From assembly GCF_036002945.1 (NCBI RefSeq), contig NZ_CP108529.1, forward strand, positions 2,108,001 to 2,172,000: a stretch of DNA of 64,000 nucleotides, in the 5' to 3' direction. This stretch comes from Streptomyces sp. NBC_01224. GTDB lineage: Bacteria; Actinomycetota; Actinomycetes; Streptomycetales; Streptomycetaceae. This document shows, one piece after another, positions 15,567 to 24,743 of the stretch. Position numbers and translations under genes: made by a program. The first letter of the stretch is position 1. Each line of letters begins with the position of its first letter. The notes beneath the pieces are model-generated. The model did no database searches and was not told the origin of the DNA. It saw only the letters and a program-made list of their open reading frames with translations.

Positions 15567-17680
15567 GATGCATCTCCGGTGTCCCGGAGGGCATGCGGAT
15601 CAGGGAGTTCCCTGGCGGACGCGCGCAGGTGGTCGACAAGTTCCTGGTGGAAGAGGCGGTACAGAGTGGTGCCGTATGAGGGGTCGACGTCCTGCCTCAG
15701 GTAGAACGACATTCCGGTGAGCACCGCGTCGACGTCTTCGCGGCCCGGAGCGTCGCAGGCGGGCGGGAGCGCGGCGGCGACCTGGGGAAGCAGATGAGCC
15801 GGCATACCGCTGCCCTTGCCGAAGGCTAGGGCCGTCATGACACGGCGTGCCCATGGGTGCGTGCGCTCGTCCGTCAACTGTCCCTCCAACAGGGAGGCGA
15901 AGGTCATCGGCATTTCGGCCACCGCAGCGTCGACTGCGTCCTCGGTGAGGGGGGCTGCCTGAGCGAGGGACCGCACAGCCATCTGAGCCTTGAGGAATTC
16001 ACCGCCGTGTGACGACCCCACCACGCGCTCCGCGACAGTCCGTGGGATCCGTATGCGCAGCTCTCGCTCGGATGAGTAGGGATCGGTCTCGTAGAGCAGT
16101 CGCTCCACGTACATTTCCAGATCCTGCTGGAGCTGTCTTCGGTCCGCGGCGTCGAGGTCCACCAGAAGTTGACTGCCGCCGAACACAGTGGCCGCCAGCT
16201 GGGGCAGTTGGTCCCAGTGCGGCCGTACGCCCACCAGGAGCTGGCATGCCCGCCTACGTGGCCCGTCGGGAAAGACCTGCTCGGCCAGTGGCAGAAGGAG
16301 TTCCACGGTGATCTGCACGCTGTCGGTGGCCTCGTCCAGTCCGTCGACCACGATGAGCGGCTCATCAGGGAGCGAGGCGACGGCATTGACGAGTTGCTGG
16401 GAGCTCCAGCCCTCGATCGGCTGCTCCAGGTCGAGTTGAGCGCCGATGCTGTCCATGGTGTCGGCCAAGGTCATCTGCCGCGCGTGTACCGCAGCGACCA
16501 AAGGGCGTTGCTCGGGTCGCGCGCGCGGTGGGATCTGCTGTACGAGCGTGCCGCGCATCACTCTGGCCAGTTGGGTCTGCGTGCAGCAGACGACGGCGCC
16601 CAGAAGAGCGGACTTGCCCACCCCCGGACTGCCGGTTACGACACACAATGTGCCGTGTTCCGCGCCGTCCGACAGCCAGTCGGCCACCTTCACCAACTGG
16701 TCCGTCCTGCCGGAGAAGAGACTGACCCCGTTGGCAGGGTCGACGTTGTGCCGCCCAGATGCCTTGGAGAGGTAGTGGTCGACGTCTAGAGCCGGATGGA
16801 CCTCGGCCATGAAGTGCTTGAGGTCCCAGTAGCTTTTCAGTTCATACCGTTCCGCCGGGTCTTCGCGGAACCAGGGATTGAGTAGAAACTCCGTGCTCGG
16901 GCCCTCTAAGGCACTGGAGATCACTTCCTGCTCGGGAGCCCCTGCCTTCTTGCATAGCTCCATCACCGTGCGATGCAGCTCATCCTTGAACCACGTGAGA
17001 CGTACGAAGCGTTGGCTCGGATTGATGTCCTTGTGGCCGCGCACGACCCCAGAGAGAACCTCGCACACTGCTTCGGAGAACCGCCCGCCCCATGCCTGTT
17101 CGTCGCCCGGGCACGCGGCGATCACAAAAGCCTTCCGTCTTGTGTACTTAATGTTATTTGTCCAGTCCAGAGCACCGCCACCGTGACATGCATCCACCAG
17201 GAGCAACAGGTGCCCCGACCTCGGGTCCTCTCGGTCCGCCCGACTGAGGAAGGTGCGGACGGCGAAGGACATTTCGGGGGCGTCGTCGTGGCCGGGGTCG
17301 GGAGTATCGGTGGCAGCGATCATCAGGTCGGTTTCTCGGCGACGGTCGAGAAAGCCGTGGCTGAGCATGTGGACGACCATCCGGTCCCCGCCCTTGATCG
17401 CGGCTAGGACCTCGGCCATACGGGCGTTCAACGACTCGCTGTCGAGATCCAGCAGGTGAGTCGTTTCGGGCGCGACCAACGGGCTGAGTCTGGCAGCCAC
17501 CCGGCGCCCGAGCGCTGGCGCGAAGCGGAGGTCTCTCCAGCTGGACCGACCGGGTGGATCCTCGTCCTCCAGGTCCCAGTCTTCCGGCTCCTCGTCCTCT
17601 GGCACCGGAAGGCGGAACTTCGACATCGTCACGACGACAGCCTTGGCGAGCAAAGGCGTCTGCTCCGCGTTGTCCCCCAT
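15563..17680 (-). CDS. caspase-like protease fused to a STAND NTPase
   Basis: Protein of 705 residues. The N-terminal caspase/C14 domain has the catalytic dyad His108 (VVHMLSHGF) and Cys165 (LLLVDACHGGG). The NTPase module has Walker A GSPGVGKSALL at ~350-360 and Walker B LIVVDGLDEA at ~442-451, both typical of STAND/NACHT ATPases. The chain ends (LYRLFHQELVDHLRASAREL) where a winged-helix and helical domain normally continues into WD40 repeats; here that continuation is a separate, overlapping gene. ATG 17680 is chosen because the caspase domain starts soon after it; the frame upstream to 17902 looks noncoding. Predicted abortive-type immune switch. Confidence 0.88.
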   Translation of the reverse strand: MGDNAEQTPLLAKAVVVTMSKFRLPVPEDEEPEDWDLEDEDPPGRSSWRDLRFAPALGRRVAARLSPLVAPETTHLLDLDSESLNARMAEVLAAIKGGDRMVVHMLSHGFLDRRRETDLMIAATDTPDPGHDDAPEMSFAVRTFLSRADREDPRSGHLLLLVDACHGGGALDWTNNIKYTRRKAFVIAACPGDEQAWGGRFSEAVCEVLSGVVRGHKDINPSQRFVRLTWFKDELHRTVMELCKKAGAPEQEVISSALEGPSTEFLLNPWFREDPAERYELKSYWDLKHFMAEVHPALDVDHYLSKASGRHNVDPANGVSLFSGRTDQLVKVADWLSDGAEHGTLCVVTGSPGVGKSALLGAVVCCTQTQLARVMRGTLVQQIPPRARPEQRPLVAAVHARQMTLADTMDSIGAQLDLEQPIEGWSSQQLVNAVASLPDEPLIVVDGLDEATDSVQITVELLLPLAEQVFPDGPRRRACQLLVGVRPHWDQLPQLAATVFGGSQLLVDLDAADRRQLQQDLEMYVERLLYETDPYSSERELRIRIPRTVAERVVGSSHGGEFLKAQMAVRSLAQAAPLTEDAVDAAVAEMPMTFASLLEGQLTDERTHPWARRVMTALAFGKGSGMPAHLLPQVAAALPPACDAPGREDVDAVLTGMSFYLRQDVDPSYGTTLYRLFHQELVDHLRASARELPDPHALRDTGDAS

Positions 17681-17945
17681 GCTTGACACCCTTGTCTGCT
17701 TCCAACTGCGCTCACTGTAGCGGGAGTACGTTATGCCACTGTGGCGATTGTCCGTCCGGGGATCGCGGGTACTGCTTGCGCCCCAGGGAGCTCTAGAAAG
17801 TTCCGTCGCGGAGCATCGCGAAGAGATATCCGGCCATCCAGGCTCAATCCGGCCCGCAGACGCACCTCCGCCACCTGTGCCCACCCGGAGGGCGATGCCC
17901 ACGGCGAGGCGGCACAGGCCGTCCCCTGGGGCGCGGGCTGTCGGT

Positions 17946-18198
17946 GTACTGGCTCACGTACACAGGTCGGTACAGGCTCAAATGCAAAGATCCAGATTCC
18001 ATACCTCAGCCACAAGAAGTGGGTGGTGGGGCCGCCCTACGGGTAAGTCTGTGGGCCGTTCCGAGTGGTCAAGGGCGCCTGCGGCGGCGCTCCGCGCTGG
18101 GCTCCGCCCACCCTGGACAACTCGGCCCAGCCCGAGGCTCGGCAGCTATCGGCCGGCCCCCTCTGGATGGCAACCGGACTGTGTACGTGAGCCTGTAC
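17946..18198. repeat. 20-bp inverted repeat bracketing the upstream gap of the caspase module
   Basis: Arms 17946-17965 (GTACTGGCTCACGTACACAG) and 18179-18198 match inverted at 19 of 20 positions, 213 bases apart. They lie in the 530-base stretch (17681-18210) between the caspase gene and the next plus-strand ORF, which otherwise holds no gene I can support and must carry the divergent promoters. Could be operators or remnants of element ends. Confidence 0.45.
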
Positions 18199-18210
18199 TG
18201 GCCATTGCGC

Positions 18211-18447
18211 ATGACCTTGTACGCGGACATGGGCAGTCGTCACCAGATTCTCGCCAACGCCTACACCGCGCTGGTCAGCGAAGGCGAGACGCGCGAAGCG
18301 GAGTGGTCGGCGATTAAGGAGAGCGCTCGTACTGTGACCCGCGCCGGGTGGTGGATAGGCCAGAGGACGTCCGAGCCCAAGGACCTCACCGAACTGCTCC
18401 GAGCCGCCACCGGGGCCGACCGGCCGACAGAGAATCCCTTCTTCTGA
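18211..18447 (+). CDS. small hypothetical protein
   Basis: Open frame of 78 residues if started at ATG 18211; GTG 18181, inside the right arm of the 20-bp inverted repeat, is an alternative. The C-terminal part (SRHQILANAYTALVSEGE, WSAIKESARTVTRAGWWIG, PKDLTELLRAATGADRP) has good coding character and helical pattern. A strong hairpin starts four bases after the stop, supporting a real transcript. The frame extends upstream to 17944 but that part looks noncoding. No family recognised. Confidence 0.45.
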   Translation: MTLYADMGSRHQILANAYTALVSEGETREAEWSAIKESARTVTRAGWWIGQRTSEPKDLTELLRAATGADRPTENPFF

Positions 18448-18451
18448 CCGA

Positions 18452-18481
18452 CCGGGTGCCCTGCTGCGGCGGGGCACCCGG
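18452..18481 (+). terminator. hairpin terminator after the small ORF
   Basis: Perfect 10-bp stem CCGGGTGCCC / GGGCACCCGG with a 10-base loop, beginning four bases after the TGA at 18445-18447. It separates that ORF from the transfer genes that restart at 18605. Confidence 0.6.
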
Positions 18482-18510
18482 CTGACCGCCACCATGTGGC
18501 CTCTACAGCG

Positions 18511-18550
18511 ATTCTCGGCCGGACCAAAACCCGGATTTGCCGGACGCTCT
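18511..18550 (+). promoter_or_regulatory. intergenic GGACCAAA motif, copy 2
   Basis: ATTCTCGGCCGGACCAAAAC then CCGGATTTGCCGGACGCTCT, 54 bases before the start at 18605. Closely related to 24668-24706 and less so to 10434-10461. Position before the first gene of a block suggests a promoter or operator element. Confidence 0.4.
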
Positions 18551-18604
18551 GTCCACTGGCCCGCCTCCAACGGGTCCTTCGCTCCCTCTGCTCCGGAGAC
18601 TTCC

Positions 18605-19330
18605 GTGCCTACCTCGATCACCATCACGTCCGAGTTCAGCGGCAGCGTCGTTGCCAAGGGCGCTACCGATGACCTCTCCGCGCAGCTCCTCCGCCACGCC
18701 GGTTTCAAGCAGATCGACGACTGGCACGGCCGACGCCATCGCCTTCCCACCACCACTCCGCTCGCCGAGCAGGTCGCCATCGCCACCCATGCGGCCGAGA
18801 TGCTTCGAGCTGCTCGCTATGACGTCACCCTTCCGCCCTCTCTCGACACGGCCCGGATGAGCCCTCCGGTGCATGCGCTCGGGCCCTACGCCGCCGGAGC
18901 CGAACATCTCAGCATCACGGACCGGATCCGCGCGGCCGTAGACGGGGCCAGCCTTCAGCGAGCAGTTGACCACCTCGTTCACCCCGAGCACGGTGCTCTG
19001 GAGCGTGTCCGGGAGGCGCTGAAAACGGCGGGAGAAAAGGTCACCGACTTGGACGACGAAGCGTATGCGCTCGCTGACCGGTTCGGCTTCGCCTCGGAGT
19101 TCGTCAGCTCGGCCCAGTCTGAACTCGTCGATTCCGAGGCCGAGCTACGGCGCGTCGGCACCGCTTCGACGAGTCACTCCGCAGCTCGGACCGTCCGTGA
19201 TCACCGTGGTGCCGCTCTGACCACTTCTCCTGCGGCGAACCAGGCCAAGGTCTCCTCGACGTCCAGTTCCCAGACGGCGCCTCTCACCACCCCAGGTCAC
19301 CCGCCGCGCGCCTCAACCCCCCGACGGTGA
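18605..19330 (+). CDS. transfer-region protein with disordered basic tail
   Basis: Protein of 241 residues. GTG 18605 lies 6 bases after GGAG and begins a good domain (VPTSITITSEFSGSVVAKG); the frame is open from 18494 but the extra part looks noncoding. A strand-rich start and HAGFKQIDDWHGRRHRLP are followed by helices (EQVAIATHAAEMLRAARYDV, ALADRFGFASEFVSSAQSEL). The last ~65 residues are Ser/Thr/Pro-rich and end ASTPRR. The N-terminal HAGFKQ...W-H-x-R-H-R-L-P layout may bind nucleic acid, but I do not recognise the family. Confidence 0.62.
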   Translation: MPTSITITSEFSGSVVAKGATDDLSAQLLRHAGFKQIDDWHGRRHRLPTTTPLAEQVAIATHAAEMLRAARYDVTLPPSLDTARMSPPVHALGPYAAGAEHLSITDRIRAAVDGASLQRAVDHLVHPEHGALERVREALKTAGEKVTDLDDEAYALADRFGFASEFVSSAQSELVDSEAELRRVGTASTSHSAARTVRDHRGAALTTSPAANQAKVSSTSSSQTAPLTTPGHPPRASTPRR

Positions 19331-19419
19331 CCCCGGCCGCTCCGTTCCCGTCGGCCACCAGTACATCGGGCGCACCCGCTCGACTCGCCCGTCCAGGACC
19401 ACTCACCCGAAGAGGCAAC

Positions 19420-20087
19420 ATGCCCGAGTATTACTCCAGCATCGGCGAGGCCGTCGGTGCGGCTATGCAACACAACATTCGGCTCGCCCACCGCAGCGCG
19501 GCACCGGGCTCCGACAAGCCGCTGCAGGTCAGGCACCTGCCCAGCGCTTCCGCCGATCCGTACTCGGTGCGAGGGATGATCTCTCGCCTGCACGAGGACG
19601 CCTCGCCCGATGGATTGGCGGGCATCATCGAGGAGGTCAACGGCGCACTGGTCGGGGCCCTGCCCGAGATGACCCTGAACTCGTCGCCTCTGCCGCCGAC
19701 TGGACTCGCGCCCATCTCGACTTCGACGACCCGAGTCACCATCCGGCTTTCGAGACGTGGACGCGACTGGCCGCCGCTTGCAGAATGCTCCAGGACGTCC
19801 GTGAGCAGTTGGAGGTCGCCGAGGACGGTGTCGCCGCCTGTCCCGCAGAGCGCACAGACCCCCGACACCACCAAATGGTCAACGCCCTGCGCAGCCGGGA
19901 GTTGCTCGACGATGTCCTCGGTGCCGAAGTAGCTCCTGCGCCGTCCGCTGCCCGGAACTACGATTCAGACCGGCAGCGAGCCGCCCGTGCCTCCTCGCCG
20001 TGCGCCGGACCGTCGCCGTCGACTGGTAGTCCGCCGGCCAGCGCAGCGCCTCCGCCGGCGTCGCGTCCTGCTGGCCGACCTCGCTGA
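19420..20087 (+). pseudogene. helical transfer-region protein broken by one frameshift
   Basis: ATG 19420, preceded by AAGAGG, opens MPEYYSSIGEAVGAAMQHNI and reads well to about 19668 (IIEEVNGALVGALPE). The correct sequence then continues one frame back (DDPELVASAADWTRAHLDFD, then MLQDVREQLEVAEDGVAACP) to a stop at 20087. One base appears lost near 19660-19672. The restored protein would have about 222 residues, with helices and a tail DRQRAARASS...RPAGRPR of the type shared in this region. I see no slippery heptamer, so decay or a sequencing error is more likely than programmed frameshifting. Confidence 0.6.
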
Positions 20088-20183
20088 AACGTTCCGCTTC
20101 ACACGTCCAGGACGTATCCCCGTGAGCTGCACGAGAGCCGAGCGCGCCCCGCCCCCACCCGCTCGCACACCCAAGGAACCACC

Positions 20184-21972
20184 GTGCCTTCCCCGCGCAC
20201 CAGCGCGCCCTCGACCACCACCGGGTCGGACGCGCTCCTCTACCTCCTGTTCGGCATCCTCGGCACCGTCATGGCTTTCGGCTCCCTCGCCTGGCTGACC
20301 GGAAATCTCACCAATACCTATGTCGGGAGCGGGACATGGGCCCCTTTCCGCGTCATGGACGCGCTGCTGCACCCGGAGGTGCTGTGGCCGACCTTGAGCA
20401 CCAGCATGCTGATGGTCGGTGCCCGCGTCGTCCCCGGCTTGTTCACCGTGGCCCTGGTCGTCACCGCTGCGGTGCTGTGGGTGCGCTGGCGTTCTGGGTC
20501 CAAGTCCGGCCTCGCCCGCAAGGCGGATCTGGCGCCGCTGCTGGACAAGGAGATCGTCGCCAAGGCGAAGAGCCTGCGCCCGAGCCTGGGCGGCCGGGAG
20601 AGTAAAAGAGGTCCTGCCAGCTGACCGCGGCATCCTGCTCGGCACCCTCGATCCCGGTCGTGCGGAGGTCCGCGCGTCCTGGGAGGACGTGATCGTCGCG
20701 ATCATGGCCCCGCGTTCCGGCAAGACGTCCGGGCTGGCGATCCCCGCGATCCTCTCGGCACCGGGTCCAGTCCTGCTCACCAGTAACAAGGCCGCGAACG
20801 ACGCCTTCACCACCACGGTGGACGCCCGCGCCGAGGTCGGCACGATTTGGACCCTCGATCCGCAGCAGATCGCCCGCCACCCGCGCGAGATGTGGTGGGA
20901 CATCCTCGCTGACGCCCGCGATCTCGCCGGGGCGAAGAGGTTGGCAGGGCACTTCGTCACCGCGAGTGTGGACGAGTCCAGCGGCTCCGACTTCTGGTCC
21001 ACCGCCGCGAGCAACACCCTCGGCGCTCTCTTCCTCGCTGCCGCGTCCCACCGGCGGCCGATCACCGACGTCCTGGCCTGGCTCGCGATGCCGGCCGACC
21101 GCACCCCGGTGGACCTGCTCACCGACGCCGGCCACCATGCCGTCGCCGCCCAGCTCCAGGGCACCGTCTCCGGCGCGACCGAAACGCGCGACGGAATCTA
21201 TGAGACCGCGAGGCAGTACGCGAGCTGCCTGCTCGACCCGGACGTCGCCGCCTGGGTCACCCCGAACGACGACCTCCCCGAGTTCCAGCCGTTCGCCTTC
21301 GCCACGTCCCGCGACACCCTGTACCTGCTGAGCAAGGACGGCGGCGGCAGCGCGTCCGCGATCATAGCGGCGGCGGCCGACGCCGTGATGCACGCGGCCG
21401 TGATCGTCGCCGAGCGCTCCGGCGGGCGACTCGACCCGCCCGCCCTGTGTGTCCTCGACGAGGCGGCGAACGTGTGCCGCATCAGCGACCTTCCCGACCT
21501 GTACTCGCACCTGGGCAGCCGGGGCGTCATCCCGATGACGATCCTGCAGTCCTACCGTCAGGGCCAGCGGTGCTGGGGCGAGGCCGGTATGGACGCCCTG
21601 TACTCCGCCGCCACCATCAAGATCATCGGATCGGGCATCGACGACGCGGACTTCGCCGACCGGCTCAGCCGTCAGGTGGGCGACCACGACGTCCAGACCA
21701 CCTCGGTGTCGACGAGTGAGGGCGGCAAGTCCACTTCGGTGAGCATGCGCACCGAGCGGATTCTGCCGCCGGACGCTATCCGCGCCCTGCCCAAGGGCAA
21801 GGTGCTGCTGCTGGCCACCGGCATCCGGGTCGCCATGCTCAACCTCAAGCCCTGGTACAAGGAGCCCTCCGCCAAGGTGGTCGGCCCAGCTTCCGCTCGC
21901 GCCACGAAGGCGATCACCGAGCGTGCCCTCGCGAAGAGCATCGACCAGGACGATCTTGGACTGTCGGCATGA
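20184..21972 (+). pseudogene. VirD4/TraG-type coupling protein gene with one frameshift
   Basis: GTG 20184, after AAGGAACC, begins a protein with two membrane helices (DALLYLLFGILGTVMAFGSL and PGLFTVALVVTAAVLWV). At about 20604 (AGTAAAAGAGG) the frame changes by one: upstream it stops at 20624, while the good sequence continues in the other frame (VKEVLPADRGILLGTLDPGR). Walker A is APRSGKTSG (~174) and Walker B ALCVLDEAANVC (~421), followed by a TraG-like IPMTILQSYRQGQRCWGEAG. Restored length is about 595 residues, normal for a coupling protein that hands DNA to the channel. An extra A in the A-run would explain the break; ribosomal slippage on AAAA cannot be excluded. Confidence 0.78.
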
Positions 21973-22199
21973 GCGCGCCCACACCACAGCAGGGGCGGTT
22001 GGCCCACGCTCCGGTCGTTCTGCGCGGTGGCCGGTGGCGGCTTGACTGCGGGGCCGGCTCGATCCCCGCCTCCGATCCTGCCTTCACCGCCGCCCTGGAC
22101 GACTTCGCCCTGTCGATGGCCGCTGCCGACCGGGCAGTCGCCAACCTCCTTATCCGGCAGGACGAGGTGCCCTCCGTTGATCCCGGCGGCCAGCAGTGA
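21969..22199 (+). CDS. small protein downstream of the coupling protein
   Basis: Protein of 76 residues whose ATG overlaps the coupling-protein stop (ATGA) and whose own stop overlaps the next GTG (GTGA). A short strand region (APVVLRGGRWRLDCGAG) is followed by one helix (FTAALDDFALSMAAADRAVA). The tight coupling suggests equal production with the coupling protein; function unknown. Confidence 0.6.
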   Translation: MSAPTPQQGRLAHAPVVLRGGRWRLDCGAGSIPASDPAFTAALDDFALSMAAADRAVANLLIRQDEVPSVDPGGQQ

Positions 22200-23368
22200 A
22201 CCCGCTGATGAGTGCCGAGCAGGCGGTCCTCGGCGCCGTGCTCCTCGACCCCGAGCAGCTCACGCACCTGGAGTGGCTCGCTGCGGGCCACTTCTATCGG
22301 CCCGTCCACCAGGCGCTGTTCGACGCCCTCCGCAAGCTGCGCAACGACGAGCATCCCGCGCTCTCGGCCGATGGTCCGTTGCCGCTGTCGTGGGTGACCG
22401 ACGCGGTCGGGGAGGCCGGACAGCACGTGCGCGGGCTGACCGCGGCGTACGCCCACACCCTGATCCAGGCGTGTCCCCGAACCGAGCACGCCCCGGTGTA
22501 CGGCCGCATGGTGCTGGAGGGGGCGATTCACCGCACCGTCGCCCAGCACGCGATCCGTCTCCACCAGGCGGCTCGGGCCGACGCCGTCCAGGGCGAGGTC
22601 GAGGGAGCGTTGCGTACGGCGGACGTCCTGACCGGCGTACTCACCGACCTTGCACGACGCTGGGGAACCGACCCTCGACCGGTCCCACCCACCGCTGGGC
22701 CCTCTGCCGCCACGGACATCCCGCCTCCGGCACAGAGCGGCCAGGTCGCCGAGGACGAGCGGTTCCTCCTGGCCGTCCTCGCCGAACAGCCGGGGGCCAT
22801 GGGCGAGGTGGTGGCCTGGCTGCGGCCGGGAGACTTCGCCGACCCGACCCACGGGCAGCTCTACCGGTGCCTGGGCGCGCTGCACCACCGGGGTGAACCC
22901 ATCGACCGGATCACCCTGCTCTGGGAGGCCCAGCGACGCGGTCTGTTGGCCGACGGCACCCTGTCGAGCGAGCAGCTGGCCTCCGTGTGCGAAGGCATGG
23001 TCCCCGGCAGCGCTGACTGGTTCGGGCAGCGGGTGATGCGCTCCTCCGTGACCCGCACCGCTGCCGCCTCCGCGCGAGCCATCCGGACCTTGGCCCAGGA
23101 CGAGGTTCTGGGGCCCGGTCGGCTGATCAACCACGCCCTGCACGCGCTCGGTCCGCTCGACGAGGTACGTGCCCGCTGGGCCACCGCGAACAGCAGTCCG
23201 GCTCCGAAGGCCACGGCATCCGCTACGCCGACGGGCGAGCCGCCGCCCGACCGAGTGAAGGCCGCCCGCGCACGCAGCACACCCCGCCCAGGCGCGTCAC
23301 CCCCAGCCTCGGCCAGCCGTCTCCCCACGCTGTCAGCAGCCCGACCACCCTCGCGCGGCCACTCGTGA
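22196..23368 (+). CDS. protein with two DnaB N-terminal-like domains and no helicase motor
   Basis: Protein of 390 residues starting at GTG 22196 in a GTGA overlap. Residues ~5-130 (SAEQAVLGAVLLDPEQL, FYRPVHQALFDALRKL) match the DnaB helicase N-terminal domain, and a second copy lies at ~180-300 (EDERFLLAVLAEQPGAMGEV, ADPTHGQLYRCLGALHHRGE). No Walker motif follows, so it is not a helicase. It could bind the primase or the host DnaB during transfer replication. The C-terminal tail has DRVKAARARSTPRPG, the motif shared with other proteins here. Confidence 0.75.
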   Translation: MNPLMSAEQAVLGAVLLDPEQLTHLEWLAAGHFYRPVHQALFDALRKLRNDEHPALSADGPLPLSWVTDAVGEAGQHVRGLTAAYAHTLIQACPRTEHAPVYGRMVLEGAIHRTVAQHAIRLHQAARADAVQGEVEGALRTADVLTGVLTDLARRWGTDPRPVPPTAGPSAATDIPPPAQSGQVAEDERFLLAVLAEQPGAMGEVVAWLRPGDFADPTHGQLYRCLGALHHRGEPIDRITLLWEAQRRGLLADGTLSSEQLASVCEGMVPGSADWFGQRVMRSSVTRTAAASARAIRTLAQDEVLGPGRLINHALHALGPLDEVRARWATANSSPAPKATASATPTGEPPPDRVKAARARSTPRPGASPPASASRLPTLSAARPPSRGHS

Positions 23369-23410
23369 GACCCCCCTCCCCACCAGCCTCTTCTGCCCCT
23401 GGACCTCGCC

Positions 23411-24650
23411 TTGATCTACCCCATCTCCTCAGCCGCGCCGGACCTACGCGCCACGGACCCGAGCCTCGCCGCCCCGTTGATCGGGTCTCTCTGCTCGGGG
23501 TACGGCGGTCTCGACCTGGGAGTGCAGGCCGCCATCGGCGGCACGCTGGCCTGGCACGCTGAGGTCGACCCGAACGTCGCGCGCATCCTGGCCCGCCACT
23601 GGCCCGGCGTCCCGAACTTGGGTGATATCACCGCCGTCGACTGGTCCGCCGCTCCTCGGGTGTGCGTCCTGACGGCCGGCTTCCCCTGTCAAAGACGTTT
23701 CCGTCGCCGGCCGCCGGGCCGGACTCAACGCCCAGACCCGCTCCGGGCTCTGGCTGCACGTCGCCCGTGCGGTCGATGCCCTCCGACCCTGCCTGGTTGT
23801 GATCGAGAATGTGCGCGGCCTCCTCACCTCCCCCGCCGGTTCCCCTGGCGACGTGGAACTCTGCCCGTGGTGTCTGGGAGACACCGCAGGTCAGCCTGCT
23901 CTGCGGGCACTCGGTGCCGTACTCGGATCCCTGGCCGACCTCGGGTACGACGCGAAGTGGCTCGTGCTTCGCGCCTCCGACGTCGGGGCCCCGCACCGCC
24001 GCGAGCGGACCTTCCTCGCCGCATGGCCCGCCGGCCACCCTGCTGAAGACGCCGACCAGCAACATCGGGAAGAACGGCGGCTCGCAGCATCCGTCGAAGC
24101 GGAAGAGCGGGGGGCACGGTCCGAACCTGGCCGACGAGGTCGAGTGGCTGCTGCTGCCGACCCCGAAGGCGTCGGACGGAATCAAGGGTTCGCCGAACCA
24201 GCGGCACGGCAATGGCGACATGACCCTGCCCAGTGCCGCGGCGTCTCTGTTGCCGACGCCGAGGGCCAGCGACACGGGCACCCCGGGCCGCCGCCCCGGG
24301 AAGGGATGGCGGCCTCCCTTGTCAGCGGTGGTCCTGCCCCTCTGGGCGGAGGAGACGCCGGAGGCGGGGGCGCGGACAGGCGATGGGGAGCGTACGGATC
24401 CGCCATCACCCGATGGGAGAGGCTCACCCGTCCTGCCCCGGCTCCCACGGACGCGGCCGGTCGGCTCCGCGCGGACTTCGTGGAGTGGATGCAGGGCCTC
24501 GACGCCGGCTGGGTCACCGCGACTCCAGGGCTCGGCCGTCCAGCGCAGCTCACCGCGCTCGGCAACGGCGTCGTCCCACAACAGGCTGCGCGTGCCTTGC
24601 AGTTGCTGGCCCCACCCTTTCCCCGCTGTCCCCGCTGCGCCGACCGATAG
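23411..24650 (+). pseudogene. Dcm-type DNA (cytosine-5) methyltransferase with three frameshifts
   Basis: The parts of a C5-cytosine methylase are all present but in changing frames. Frame A has the SAM motif SLCSGYGGLDLGVQ and the catalytic PC in VLTAGFPCQ. After about 23694 (CAAAGAC, one extra A) it continues as DVSVAGRRAGLNAQT with VVIENVRGLL and GAPHRRERTFLAAW. Near 24035 it moves again to the TPTSNIGKNGG / LLPTPKASD repeats, and near 24384 back to WGAYGSAITRWERL and QLTALGNGVVPQQA. Restored length is about 410 residues. Start TTG 23411 is tentative. As sequenced, no active enzyme can be made. Confidence 0.78.
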
Positions 24651-24667
24651 CGCCCCACTACCGCGTT

Positions 24668-24706
24668 CTTCCGGCCGGACCAAATCGCTGATTCTCCGGA
24701 TCCTCT
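24668..24706 (+). promoter_or_regulatory. intergenic GGACCAAA motif, copy 3
   Basis: TTCCGGCCGGACCAAATCGC then GATTCTCCGGATCCTC, 38 bases before ATG 24744, the first gene of a five-gene overlapping set. The best-matching partner is 18511-18550. Confidence 0.4.
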
Positions 24707-24743
24707 CGGGCATGTCGCCGTCTCACAGATGGAGCACACCCCC

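Noticed and set aside
17733..18317. 194-codon plus-strand frame in the gap upstream of the caspase gene
   Set aside because: Arg/Ser/Pro-rich with no coding pattern, no ribosome site, overlaps a better frame at 18211.
19650..19675. Programmed -1 frameshift at the first broken gene
   Set aside because: No X-XXY-YYZ heptamer or strong following structure; base loss is simpler.
20184..21972. TraB/FtsK-type single-protein Streptomyces conjugation
   Set aside because: The ATPase here is a VirD4/TraG-like coupling protein beside VirB4-, VirB6- and VirB8-like genes and a relaxase; no TraB-type translocase is present in the window.
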